Origin: Barthelona sp. PCE
Taxonomy: Eukaryota; Metamonada: BaSk clade
Direction: 5' to 3'
Assembly (NCBI GenBank): GCA_040285745.1
Contig: JAUFOR010000003.1
Span: 1,240,001 to 1,304,000, forward strand
Length of the DNA stretch: 64,000 bases
The notes beneath the pieces were generated by a model, which was given only the letters and a program-made list of their open reading frames with translations, ran no database searches and was not told the origin of the DNA. The translations under genes were made by a program, and so were the position numbers. This document shows, one piece after another, positions 53,357 to 62,275 of this stretch. Every line of letters begins with the position of its first letter. Position 1 is the stretch's first letter.

Positions 53357-54016
53357 ATGAGCAAAGATACGACTTCTGACAACAAGAGGACCTATCTGAG
53401 CTCTGATATTCCACTTTCAGAACGTGAAATTGAAATGCAGGAAAAATTTCTTGAACGAGCCGATATAGAGTGGGATATGAGTCTTTCAAATATGCGAAAG
53501 CGAACTAAAATTGCGTTTTATCCACCTGCACGGGTTTTTTTATATGAAGGCTCATCTAGTAACATTATTAAACATCTAGATGCAAGCAAGATTGTCCATC
53601 CACTTCTTGTGTATCATCTTGTTGAACGTGGCATCGCATACGTCGAAGTTATGCCAGAAGAAGATGTTTTAACATTGCAAGAAACATTTTGTCTAGTTTT
53701 ACAATCTCCAATATTAAAATATTATCGGAACAATGATTTGGCTATTGATCTTCTTGCTTTTTTCTCCAGAATGTTTAAGGAAGGTAGTACTCCAAAACTT
53801 TTACATTCAAATAGAGACTCTGAGATTGGCTTTGATATTTATCATGTTTCTAATCACCGAAATACCTCATCTATGGTTATGGTGAGCCATAATGGATCGA
53901 TTCCATCTCCTGTGACACTCTATCAACTAGGTTTTAATATTGATAAAATTTTCTGCTTTAAAAACGCTGGTCTTCTATATTCTAATGCCCAATTCGTTCA
54001 TTTTGACGTTCAATAA
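53357..54016 (+). CDS. Unrecognised 219-residue protein
   Basis: An open frame from ATG 53357 (MSKDTTSDNKRTYLSSD); the in-frame codon seven residues upstream is TTG and is not used here. The N-terminal ~60 residues are charged and likely helical. The rest is mixed alpha/beta with patches such as HPLLVYHLVERGIAYVEVMP and DLAIDLLAFFSRMF. There is no signal peptide, membrane helix or catalytic motif. It follows CFAP45 by 67 bp on the same strand. No family assigned. Confidence 0.65.
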   Translation: MSKDTTSDNKRTYLSSDIPLSEREIEMQEKFLERADIEWDMSLSNMRKRTKIAFYPPARVFLYEGSSSNIIKHLDASKIVHPLLVYHLVERGIAYVEVMPEEDVLTLQETFCLVLQSPILKYYRNNDLAIDLLAFFSRMFKEGSTPKLLHSNRDSEIGFDIYHVSNHRNTSSMVMVSHNGSIPSPVTLYQLGFNIDKIFCFKNAGLLYSNAQFVHFDVQ

Positions 54017-54267
54017 ATGTGTTTATCTTTTTTCATGTTTCAACTATGTCATATAGACCATAAAATTTGGTATCTTTCCCACCAGTTAATTAACAGCCTT
54101 GTTCATCAATGTTTGTGGTACATCAACATAATACAAGCGTGGAAGTGCACCATAAAGATACATTCAATTTTGGCTCACTGGTTTCTGCATTATCGTGTTC
54201 TTCATTATCCGTTTTTTGCTGAACACCATCACCCCACCCCTACACATCACCGTTACAATACATACAT

Positions 54268-54642
54268 ATGACAAGAAAATCTAAACGAGCACCAGCACCA
54301 CGTAAGAAGAATCCGGGACTTCCCACAGCATTTGAGTGTCCAAATTGTCACGTAGGCGACAAATTCGTTGTTCTCCTTGAGAAACAGAAGAAAAACAAGG
54401 TGTCAATTGTTGCCAAAGCCCGTATGGCTACTTTAAAGTGCAAATCTTGTAATTTTGAGGCTAAAGAGTCATATAGAAGCTACGAACATCCAGTTGATAT
54501 CTACACAAGGTTCTTAGATCGACTCAGAACTGCAAAATCAGAGTCTTCAGAAAGGTATGATGATTATGAGAGCGAAATCCCTGAACCCACTGTTAGATTG
54601 AATCCCAGAAGCCATCTGCATCTGCTTGAAGACGATGAATAG
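54268..54642 (+). CDS. ELOF1: Transcription elongation factor ELOF1/Elf1
   Basis: A 124-residue protein. It has a basic N-terminus (MTRKSKRAPAPRKKNPG) and a four-Cys zinc ribbon, CPNC (24-27) paired with CKSC (about 58-61). Then comes the conserved tail ESYRSYEHPVDIYTRFLDRL, equivalent to PITYLSEPVDVYSDWID of human ELOF1. Elf1 rides on RNA polymerase II near downstream DNA, helping passage through nucleosomes and transcription-coupled repair. The insertion between the two Cys pairs is longer than in animals (a Lys-rich LEKQKKNKVSIVAKARM segment), and there is an acidic C-terminal extension of ~35 residues. The TAG stop is followed by an AT-rich spacer with AATAAATAA. Confidence 0.88.
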   Translation: MTRKSKRAPAPRKKNPGLPTAFECPNCHVGDKFVVLLEKQKKNKVSIVAKARMATLKCKSCNFEAKESYRSYEHPVDIYTRFLDRLRTAKSESSERYDDYESEIPEPTVRLNPRSHLHLLEDDE

Positions 54643-54975
54643 GGTCTTCTACTATTCTTTAGGTATATTATGAAATAAATAACGTTAGATTATGTTCTAT
54701 TTATAATATTGAAGTGTATGGGACTAGATGACGTTTTCTACCAGCTAAATTTGTGTTGTTAACAAGAGTGTTTAACATTAAGCGTGTTCAAAAAACAACA
54801 GGTTTTTTGTAAATTGTATTATTACAAATCCACAAACCAACAACCATATTATACACAATTACAACTTGTTTTTCGTTCATTAAAATCATATATTTCACCC
54901 AGAACTCGTTTTTGCTTTTATCCATTTCTACTTCGATTTTTCTCTTTATTTTTGCATAAACATAGGTTTGGGAAT
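54643..54975. other. Intergenic region, 333 bp
   Basis: Between ELOF1 and the EF-hand gene, both on +. It is AT-rich, with a pyrimidine-rich tract (TTTATCCATTTCTACTTCG, near 54917-54935) about 40-60 nt before the EF-hand start. The EF-hand frame stays open through it from a GTG at 54784, but the implied Phe/Tyr-rich leader looks noncoding. Confidence 0.5.
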
Positions 54976-55827
54976 ATGGACGATATGCACAATTCAAAAC
55001 TTGCACTTCAAAACACTCTACGCCAGATTAATCTAAGTTTTAACGGGGAGAAAACCGCAACAGCCATAAAAAAAGACTCAATGCTGTTCACAAACACAAA
55101 AATGATCAGAGAGAGAAACATAAATAGTCCAAAGCTGCGGATACCGCAAAAAAAGAATAATTTACCTGAAGTCGATCGCGATGTTCTTGAACGTTTCTTC
55201 TATGAAAATGACACTGATGGAGACGGCCGTCTCGTCGTAGAGGACTTATATAGGGTTGCTAAGCAAAGCAAATTGACGTATTTAACTGATGACCTAATGG
55301 AGGATATGTTTCAAAAAGCAGATATGGATGGTGAAGGTTATCTAACGATATTTGAGTTAAAGAAACTGGTTGCTGTCAACTTAAATTCTCCTCAAAATTT
55401 ATTATTTAGAGATATTTTAAGTAGTTTATATTCCAATGTGTTTTTAGCACAAACAGAAGAGAAAGAACAACCAAAGATAAAAGCAAAATATGAACTGGAT
55501 GAGGATGTCAGTTATAAACCAGACTTGTCATTAACAAAGCCAATTAGCAAGACAAGAAATGTATCATATAGAAATACTAGATTAAAGAATTTAGAGACAA
55601 CCAAAAAATATCAATATAATAGTTTGAGAGATGAACCTCTGTCTGTGTCGTTGGAGTGTAGTGTTTTGTCAGCAGCAGGAAAAAAGAAGTTAAAGAGGAA
55701 GGTTGAAGCTGAAGTTTTTGAGGAAGAAACAATTATTAATAATAAGATTGAGAGCTCTGAAGAGGAGGGGAAGATACTCGTTACTTTTGAAGCTCAGAAA
55801 ATCTTTAAACAAATGCATGGCTTGTAA
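54976..55827 (+). CDS. EF-hand calcium-binding protein with basic C-terminal tail
   Basis: A 283-residue protein from ATG 54976. A pair of EF-hands sits at about 79-90 (DTDGDGRLVVED) and 116-127 (DMDGEGYLTIFE); calcium ligands at loop positions 1, 3, 5 and 12 are acidic in both, so both should bind. The N-terminal ~70 residues and the C-terminal ~140 residues are Lys/Asn/Ser-rich and probably unstructured. A single EF pair in a long disordered frame is common in flagellar proteins such as the EFCAB types, but I cannot assign one. The stop overlaps TGTAAAC. The next gene starts 24 nt later. Confidence 0.8.
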   Translation: MDDMHNSKLALQNTLRQINLSFNGEKTATAIKKDSMLFTNTKMIRERNINSPKLRIPQKKNNLPEVDRDVLERFFYENDTDGDGRLVVEDLYRVAKQSKLTYLTDDLMEDMFQKADMDGEGYLTIFELKKLVAVNLNSPQNLLFRDILSSLYSNVFLAQTEEKEQPKIKAKYELDEDVSYKPDLSLTKPISKTRNVSYRNTRLKNLETTKKYQYNSLRDEPLSVSLECSVLSAAGKKKLKRKVEAEVFEEETIINNKIESSEEEGKILVTFEAQKIFKQMHGL

Positions 55828-55829
55828 AC
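55823..55829 (+). promoter_or_regulatory. TGTAAAC spanning the EF-hand gene stop codon
   Basis: Possible polyadenylation signal. If it is used, it must act within the 24 nt before the next ATG, which would make the two transcripts nearly abut. Confidence 0.35.
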
Positions 55830-55851
55830 CATTTTTTTTCACTTTTTATTA

Positions 55852-57924
55852 ATGCCCCGACCGCTAAGGGCTTTGGGCGATTTTTTTGTGGGGGGTTATG
55901 ATGGGGCCGACACTTTTAGAGTTGTTTTTGACGCATTGGGAGCTGTTACTATCCAGAAAATGAACGCACATGATTCTTGCACATTTTCAGAGTCATGGGA
56001 GGTAGACATAACGGCTATAACTGAGATTTCAGGTTATAAAACAACCAATTTATCAGAACTCAATGGTTTGGTTGAGGATTATGATTTTTCATACCATATA
56101 GCTGTTCCCAATTCTTCAAATGTGTTGTTATTTGATAAAAACGGAATTTTAACCAATTGTATCACGTTGAATAATTCACATGCAGCAGAAGCAAACATTT
56201 TCGCATTTTCGCAACCCTACGTGCTACGATCAAATTACATGTCTAATTTCATCGCTATTGGACAGGAATCCAAGTATCACATTGTCCCTACCCCAAGCCC
56301 AGTATATACCATATTCCCCAATACTATGATTATTGGTTTTGACAAGATCAACGCCATTCTATCCGTATATCTCCTTTGTGTTGATGGACAATCTGTTGAA
56401 ACGCATAGCGAAATATCTGTGGTTGACTGTGTTATTCCAAGTCTTGTCAGCGATGCGATATTGACTGTTGTGCATGAATCTCAAGATCTCGTTCTCATTT
56501 GGTACGATACAGAAGATGGAATGATCCGCCAGACACCTCTGGGTGCTGAGTTCCCAGCACTCTGTAAGTGTTATTGGGACAGGCAAAGAAATGGTCAATC
56601 GTGGAAGGTCTTCAGTATAATGATGATGTGTCTTGAACAGAAAGAGATCATCGTGGTTGTGGAGACGAACAACAAACATGAGATGATTCACGTTAAAGAA
56701 GACGAAGTGAATGCGTTCCCAGTCGATTTTAATAATTTTGTTCCCCTAAAAAAACACTTTACCTTCAATTCTTTTGATTTGCGTCCTGTTTTCAAGCAAT
56801 TTGCAAAGGCTGAGACGGATAAAGTGTACCTTTCCTCAGGTATCATAAATAGATCCAATCTTATATGCACAATAACCAATATGGCTAGAGCGACGGTGTT
56901 TGGAAGACAGAACCTCATCTTCCACCGTGCCGGAAAGGTAGTTTTGCTTGATGTTGTTACCAAGAGAGTGTTGTATTTCTCAATTCCATCAGATGTGAAG
57001 CTGAGTTTTCAACAACGATTATCCATTTTACAAGAAGCTGTCATATTCAAACGAACTGATGTTCATGTTGAGGCTGATGAGCAGATAGCCGCTGTTGTTA
57101 ACTTCTTTCGCTTGAATGTTAACAGTTCAATTAGCAGCTCCAGAGTCGTCGCAAATGACCCACGTTGTGCTATGGTAGGGTGTATCAACGACGAGATGTG
57201 CTTTCTGGGATGCAGTAAGCGTGGTGATATCTTTGATTGCGAAATCAGTACTGTGTCTGATGAAAAAAAAACTACTTCTTACAGTTACGAATCACAACGA
57301 AAACCAACGTTCAAAATGTTACACATAGACAGCTCGCATGTCATTACTGAAAGCTTGGGCAGGTATACCATTTATGAGAGACAGGACTCCAACATGATTA
57401 TTGCTGCACAAAGAAGCCCAACTTTTACATACTTGTATGTACCTAATCCTTATAACCACTGTGTCGAAATTCGAGCAAATAGGATAACCCGCGACCTCTC
57501 CCTATTAAATAATGGCGTTGTGATAAATGAAAACTTTGAGACATCCTTTTTTGTCCAATTTTTTTCTTTTCATGTTGTCCTGTTGGATAAAGGATTTTAT
57601 TTTTTAGATGCAGAGTCTTGTTTTCCTCTGGTGGTCTTTAGTGATTTCCCTGGATTGGAATCCCAAGTAATGACACCTCTTTTTTGGCAATGCATGTTTT
57701 TTGATGGATATGAGTTTATAATACATAGATTTGATGCCGAAAAACGCTCACTCCATCGCTTCATATTCGGTATTGAACCAGCAGTGGTTGAGATGATATC
57801 GTACGAATTAATAGATCTTTTTAGTTTCTTTTCAACAGCTCAGTACATAGACATATCACAAAACCCTGAGATATCAGCCCTGTGGGACGTCACCGCTCCA
57901 TTAGACGAGGCTATCAAAATCTGA
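55852..57924 (+). CDS. Unrecognised 690-residue beta-rich protein
   Basis: A long open frame beginning MPRPLRALGDFFVGG at an ATG, 24 nt after the previous stop. Sequence is dominated by short beta strands with turns (YHIAVPNSSNVLLFDKNGIL, QNLIFHRAGKVVLLDVV), suggesting a seven-bladed-type propeller or two. The piece NTMIIGFDKINAILSVYLL is faintly like a conserved propeller strand of APC1, the large anaphase-promoting complex subunit, but the protein is far too short for full APC1 and I do not assert this. No signal peptide or membrane helices. It is convergent with galactokinase with only 12 nt between stops. Confidence 0.78.
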   Translation: MPRPLRALGDFFVGGYDGADTFRVVFDALGAVTIQKMNAHDSCTFSESWEVDITAITEISGYKTTNLSELNGLVEDYDFSYHIAVPNSSNVLLFDKNGILTNCITLNNSHAAEANIFAFSQPYVLRSNYMSNFIAIGQESKYHIVPTPSPVYTIFPNTMIIGFDKINAILSVYLLCVDGQSVETHSEISVVDCVIPSLVSDAILTVVHESQDLVLIWYDTEDGMIRQTPLGAEFPALCKCYWDRQRNGQSWKVFSIMMMCLEQKEIIVVVETNNKHEMIHVKEDEVNAFPVDFNNFVPLKKHFTFNSFDLRPVFKQFAKAETDKVYLSSGIINRSNLICTITNMARATVFGRQNLIFHRAGKVVLLDVVTKRVLYFSIPSDVKLSFQQRLSILQEAVIFKRTDVHVEADEQIAAVVNFFRLNVNSSISSSRVVANDPRCAMVGCINDEMCFLGCSKRGDIFDCEISTVSDEKKTTSYSYESQRKPTFKMLHIDSSHVITESLGRYTIYERQDSNMIIAAQRSPTFTYLYVPNPYNHCVEIRANRITRDLSLLNNGVVINENFETSFFVQFFSFHVVLLDKGFYFLDAESCFPLVVFSDFPGLESQVMTPLFWQCMFFDGYEFIIHRFDAEKRSLHRFIFGIEPAVVEMISYELIDLFSFFSTAQYIDISQNPEISALWDVTAPLDEAIKI

Positions 57925-57936
57925 TTTATTAATGAT

Positions 57937-59223
57937 TTAATCTAAAACAAAAAAACCTGCTGGACCACCTGGGACCGCTTCAAAGCAAACATCATTGAAG
58001 CACTCGTACTCCTTGTCGCTGTAGTATGTGGTTTCCAATGCAGAAATAATATCACAAGCATGCAATTTTGTTGTGTCAAACAAGCCGATGCAGCAACCGC
58101 CGAATCCCGCACCGCACAGTCTTGCAGCAGAGCACCCTGCATTTAGCAGAGCGGAACGGAGTTGATCTAACGCTGGTGACGAGCATTCGTAATTTTCTTT
58201 CAAAGAAATTCCAGATCGGTTCACAGATATACATAATGATTCAAAATCGTTGTTCTCACATGCGTTGACGGCTGACTCTACGTTGAGAACCTCAGCAAAT
58301 ACATGTACAGCACGATCACGAACCTTTCCAACCTCAGAAACAAATGGAGGTAGCTCTTGGCTCATATTTAGGAGCTCTGCTACCGTTTTTCCGCTGACAA
58401 CCTGCACCTCTCTCATTGTGTCCTGCTGTGGGATCTCAAGAAGATCTGATAAAAGATGTGAAGCTGTGCTACACTCCTTGACACGCTCGTTATATGCGTT
58501 ACTAGCGGCCTTGTGTGCTGCCTGAAGCGAATTTGCGACAATAATTCCTGTCTTCGTGGGGAGAGGGTGGTGTTCACCATGTAAAGATGGATAAAAATCA
58601 ATTTTCGTGACGTATCCCAGTTTGGCACCAAAAGAAATAGCTTGATCCATACCACCGGAGTTCAGTCCAATATAGCGCTCAGCAAGAGCTGCCTTGGCAC
58701 CTAAAATCGTTCTTTCCTCGTCACTGAGCTCCTCTTTCGAAAAACATAATCTGCCAGCCAACATACTCGCGCAGACTAATGCTGATGAGCTCGATAGTCC
58801 GGAACCAAGTGGCACGTTACCATCACCACACATGTATATGGCGCACGGGGGGAAATCTCCGTATTCTTCAATTGCACCTCTCAATCCACAAAGTACATAA
58901 TCAAACCAGAACGTCTTCTCCTCTCTGGTCTTTTGGAACCCCTTGATCTCATCCAGGCCAAAACTTCCGGTAGGGAACGTGGAGTCCTGGTGGGTGATTG
59001 ATACATTGAGTACTTCTGATGGTTTAACACCAACAGCCCACCCGAAAAAGCGAGTGCTCAACGCACAAGGAAGCACTGGGTACTTTGAGTAGTCTACATG
59101 TTCTCCTACAATATTCACACGTCCTGGAGCATGTACAATATAATCTGCAGGGAATTTGAATACTTTTTCAAAGCTCTTAACCAATGAGTCGAGTAACGGT
59201 CTTCTATTATGATTATCAGTCAT
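57937..59223 (-). CDS. Galactokinase / N-acetylgalactosamine kinase (GHMP family)
   Basis: A 428-residue GHMP kinase. The galactokinase signature appears as HAPGRVNIVGEHVDYSKYPV (about 31-50). The ATP-binding loop is NVPLGSGLSSSSALV, and the third GHMP motif near the C-terminus is LCGAGFGGCCIGLF. MDQAISFGAKLGY supplies the usual catalytic Asp region. It phosphorylates galactose, or its N-acetyl form, at C1. GEHVDYSKYPVLP is closer in wording to GALK2-type enzymes (GEHIDYCGYSVLP) than to bacterial GalK (GEHTDYNDGFVLP), so GalNAc kinase activity is a real alternative. No other Leloir enzyme is in the window. The start ATG sits behind a strong pyrimidine tract (TTTTCCCTTCTTTTTTTTT). Confidence 0.9.
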   Translation of the reverse strand: MTDNHNRRPLLDSLVKSFEKVFKFPADYIVHAPGRVNIVGEHVDYSKYPVLPCALSTRFFGWAVGVKPSEVLNVSITHQDSTFPTGSFGLDEIKGFQKTREEKTFWFDYVLCGLRGAIEEYGDFPPCAIYMCGDGNVPLGSGLSSSSALVCASMLAGRLCFSKEELSDEERTILGAKAALAERYIGLNSGGMDQAISFGAKLGYVTKIDFYPSLHGEHHPLPTKTGIIVANSLQAAHKAASNAYNERVKECSTASHLLSDLLEIPQQDTMREVQVVSGKTVAELLNMSQELPPFVSEVGKVRDRAVHVFAEVLNVESAVNACENNDFESLCISVNRSGISLKENYECSSPALDQLRSALLNAGCSAARLCGAGFGGCCIGLFDTTKLHACDIISALETTYYSDKEYECFNDVCFEAVPGGPAGFFVLD

Positions 59224-59486
59224 TTAAATGCAACAAAGTTGGCCAAAACACAAGGTTTTTATAAAAAAAAGAAGGGAAAAGAAGTTTTTGTTGAAAAACA
59301 CGATGATACCCTATGATTTTTTTTGTAAACTTTGTGGTTGTAGATATATTCAACTACATGTCTCAGCACAGTTATAAAAATAAATAAAAACGACGCAACA
59401 AAAACCTGCACAATCAAATTCCTAATACATCTCAAACTCTTATTATCTGTTTACTGTGCTGTGTATCTGTGCAAATGTGTTCTTAA

Positions 59487-60106
59487 TTAACGGATGGAAC
59501 GTCTCCATGTGGCAATATAATCAGGGCGAGCTGCTTCAACTTCACGCTCGTGCTCCTTCAACTCAGCTTCCCTTGATTTTCTGTAGTACTCGAGAGATTT
59601 GTTCTCTTCCATAAGATATCTTTCATATTCCTTCCTCATCAATTCTTGCTCGGCTTCTAATGCCTCTGTCATCTCAAGTTGCCTTCTGTTCTCCTCCATA
59701 AAGGCATTTTCCTCTGCTGCGCGTTGTTGATCAAGCTGAAATTGAACTTCTCTTTGGTAGTCCAGATCACGCTGTTGTTTTGCTCTAAATGTTAGATGTC
59801 TACGAAAATCACTTATTCATGGTGCGTTATCTCTTTAGTACAAATATAATACAGAAAAACAACACTTCAAAAATGAGCAATTTCAAAAAAATACTGCAAG
59901 ATCTTCTTTTCTTCAGCTGTTGGCTCCATTTCCATGAGCCTCTCCTGCTCAAACTGATGCCACTGCTCTCTACGACGCTGTTCGCGTGCGCGTTCTCTTT
60001 CAAATGCAGCATCTGCACTCTCCGCGTTAGGATTGTGCATGAGAGACTTTGCGGGCCGTCTTAAGATCGAATTCTTCTTCGAAAACGCTGGTTGCGAACT
60101 GTACAT
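59487..60106 (-). CDS. Charged coiled-coil protein, two exons, possible axonemal inner protein
   Basis: Exon 1 is 60106-59895 and exon 2 is 59784-59487; the product is 169 residues. Splicing joins EEKKILQ to AKQQRDLDYQREVQ, extending one long Glu/Arg/Gln helix. The pattern resembles RIB43A and other doublet-microtubule inner proteins, and the composition is like CFAP45, but I find no diagnostic motif and do not name it. The N-terminal ~30 residues are basic and Ser-rich, and the end (DYIATWRRSIR) is short and basic. It is divergent from the WD-like gene with 45 bp between start codons. Confidence 0.78.
59785..59894 (-). other. Spliceosomal intron in the charged coiled-coil gene, 110 nt
   Basis: It begins GTATTT and ends ATCTAACATTTAG, with the same 11-nt 3' block as the CFAP45 intron. 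It interrupts a codon after its second base. Read-through gives FFEIAHF and a stop. The donor is the least typical of the three. Confidence 0.88.
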
Positions 60107-60151
60107 TGCTTGAAACGGATATAAAACTATTTACACCTTTATCTTCCATAA

Positions 60152-61141
60152 ATGGAACTTCAAAGACAGCGAGTTGAGCACATTTGTCCTCAAAACACTG
60201 ATGATGCCATTTTTCTGTTTGGATTACTTCAACAACATTCTGATGCAACCAATAACATTATTGTTCCACAAATACAAGCTTTCATGTCGTCTTATCACGA
60301 CTATATGCACTGGGATTATTCTATGCTTATGTTTCCGAAGAGATATCACAATGAGTATATTGAATTTACATCAGAACATCTTGCTCAAAGTGAGTTCAAG
60401 ACTGTTAGATATGCTGAAGGTGTCACTGCTCTTGCAAATATTGCAGATCAAACCTCAGAAGTACAAAAAAACGGAACAGATGAAGTGATGCAATTGACAG
60501 GTACGGTTAATTCACTTTCTACGCAGCATATATGCACAACAACTGGCCTATACAGTGCCACTGGTGATCTGATTGATGAAGGCAACTATCTATGGTGTGA
60601 CGAAAATGAAAGGCACACCGCTGCAGGCTCTCAGAATTCTATCAGAATCGATAACACATCATATTCTCTCCCTTTTACACCTGTATCTGGCCGCGTCAAC
60701 ATAAATAGATCCTGCATTCTTGCAGGTGGTAGACAACTAACATCTTCAGTCTTTGTACCTCAAACTAACAATATAATGACTTTTTTAGGACATTGCAGCT
60801 TTGTTTCATCAGTATGTAACATACATAAAGGACATGTAAGTGGTTCATACGATAAAACAGTCAAGATATACGATCATTGTGCTCGTCCTCGAGCACATAC
60901 CTCAGTTTTTTTACCAGAAAGAGTACAATTTGTTGAAGTTGAACCAATTAACCCAGAAACAGTGCTTGCTGCTGGATTTAATAATCTATATTGCATTGAT
61001 TTAAGAAATCACAGATATCATGCAATTCCAGCACCTGAAACAATATTGCAATTATATAAGAGTACAGTTACCAACTCATGCACCGTTATAACATGTGGTA
61101 ATGAGTCACAAAGCATCATGAAATTCCCGTTGAATTTTTAA
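60152..61141 (+). CDS. WD40-like protein, 329 residues
   Basis: Open frame from ATG 60152. One convincing WD repeat is seen near 210-240: FLGHCSFVSSVCNIHKGHVS, followed by GSYDKTVKIYD. Blades before and after it (ICTTTGLYSATGD, VLAAGFNNLYCIDLRNH) are weaker, so it probably forms a single divergent propeller. Propellers of this kind are protein-binding platforms; no partner can be named. Its TAA stop overlaps by 4 nt, as TTAA, with the stop of the convergent gene at 61138. Confidence 0.68.
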   Translation: MELQRQRVEHICPQNTDDAIFLFGLLQQHSDATNNIIVPQIQAFMSSYHDYMHWDYSMLMFPKRYHNEYIEFTSEHLAQSEFKTVRYAEGVTALANIADQTSEVQKNGTDEVMQLTGTVNSLSTQHICTTTGLYSATGDLIDEGNYLWCDENERHTAAGSQNSIRIDNTSYSLPFTPVSGRVNINRSCILAGGRQLTSSVFVPQTNNIMTFLGHCSFVSSVCNIHKGHVSGSYDKTVKIYDHCARPRAHTSVFLPERVQFVEVEPINPETVLAAGFNNLYCIDLRNHRYHAIPAPETILQLYKSTVTNSCTVITCGNESQSIMKFPLNF

Positions 61142-62172
61142 CCTAACTCAACACATTCATCGGTCAAAACGGAAGGGTCATGTCTGTTGAGTAGAGAAAG
61201 AAGATTACTGTGTGTGAGTGGTGTAATATTCGTTTGCAACACGGTTGTTGCTTGTGGGATAGCTTCTACGATATCAAATCGTTCTATAAGTGTAGATGTG
61301 TGGTCTCTGAGGAGTGGAAACGAATCAAAACATCGCAAAATACCATCAAATAAACGTATCTTTATAGAATTTTTCTTATGCAAAATAACCATCATAGATT
61401 CTCGATGTAATGGTGATGAAACCACGAATAGTAAACAAATAAGACACTCTATTATGATTTCAGGTTCTTTAACGAAAAGCAAAAAAGTAAATCCTAATAT
61501 CAATAGCTCATCAATTTCTATCTTGTTCTCGCATAAACTACGCTTCAAACGCACACATTCGTCATATTGTGTGCTGACTGTTGAGCCTAATACAGCACAA
61601 ACAGGGTGATTCGATTTTCGCATTGAAAGCTGGACGTTTTCTATGTTTTCCCTATCTCCTACCTCGTGTAAGCGGAATAAAAGCCTGCAGAGCATCAGGT
61701 CATACTTTGGATGTGATCGTATTACTTCCTTATCAATGTGTCTTAAAAAAAAGTTCAAATTCGAGCAAGTGTCAATAGAATCAAAAAGGATTCGGGAATA
61801 CTCGTCCACAGTCATTTTAATGGCTGCGCTCTCAGTCTTTGGTTTGGAAACTATCCTCCTCTTTCTGGTTTTTGGCTTCTTAGTGTTACTGCGCTTCTTA
61901 TACTTCCGCATTGTGGATATAAGCGTGCTATTCGAGTTGATTAGCCTGTTTCTTTGACGTAAAAGGTCAGTATTGATCTTTTTTAGATGTGAAATCTGTT
62001 GATTGAGTTCACTAACCTCGCTCATATTCACCTCTGACACTCTTTCCAGAATAGAAACGTCTGCAAGTACAACGTGAGACTCCGATCCAATCTCCTTACT
62101 CAAATCCTCCAATTCCAGCTCTAATTCACTCAAATCATCTTCGTCTTCGTATACAAATTGCCCCAATGACAT
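61138..62172 (-). CDS. Coiled-coil protein with basic region, unrecognised
   Basis: A 344-residue protein starting MSLGQFVYEDEDDLSELELE. Order: an acidic N-terminus (~1-40), a Leu-zipper-like coiled coil (~45-85, ELNQQISHLKKINTDLLRQR), a strongly basic stretch (KKRSNTKKPKTRKRRIV, probably a nuclear signal), then a helical C-terminal domain of ~230 residues. The acidic-coil-basic-helical layout recalls checkpoint or chromatin adaptors such as ATRIP, but this is only a resemblance of layout. The start was chosen at ATG 62172. The frame remains open far upstream only because it runs antisense through the NAD synthase gene. Confidence 0.66.
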   Translation of the reverse strand: MSLGQFVYEDEDDLSELELELEDLSKEIGSESHVVLADVSILERVSEVNMSEVSELNQQISHLKKINTDLLRQRNRLINSNSTLISTMRKYKKRSNTKKPKTRKRRIVSKPKTESAAIKMTVDEYSRILFDSIDTCSNLNFFLRHIDKEVIRSHPKYDLMLCRLLFRLHEVGDRENIENVQLSMRKSNHPVCAVLGSTVSTQYDECVRLKRSLCENKIEIDELLILGFTFLLFVKEPEIIIECLICLLFVVSSPLHRESMMVILHKKNSIKIRLFDGILRCFDSFPLLRDHTSTLIERFDIVEAIPQATTVLQTNITPLTHSNLLSLLNRHDPSVLTDECVELG

Positions 62173-62275
62173 TTTCCGATGTTTTAAAAGGGATGGAAAT
62201 AAAATGACGAGTTGTTTACAAAATGATCCATGTTTATGCATTTTTCTTCCCTTTCCAACCACTAAACAACAAGAA

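Noticed and set aside
54784-54975. Upstream extension of the EF-hand protein
   Set aside because: The frame starts at GTG, and the added residues are Phe/Tyr/Leu-rich, read from AT-rich promoter DNA with a pyrimidine tract.
60734-60752. CTAACATCTTCAG resembling an intron end inside the WD-like gene
   Set aside because: The reading frame continues through it without interruption, and spacing to AG differs from the 11-nt block of the other introns.
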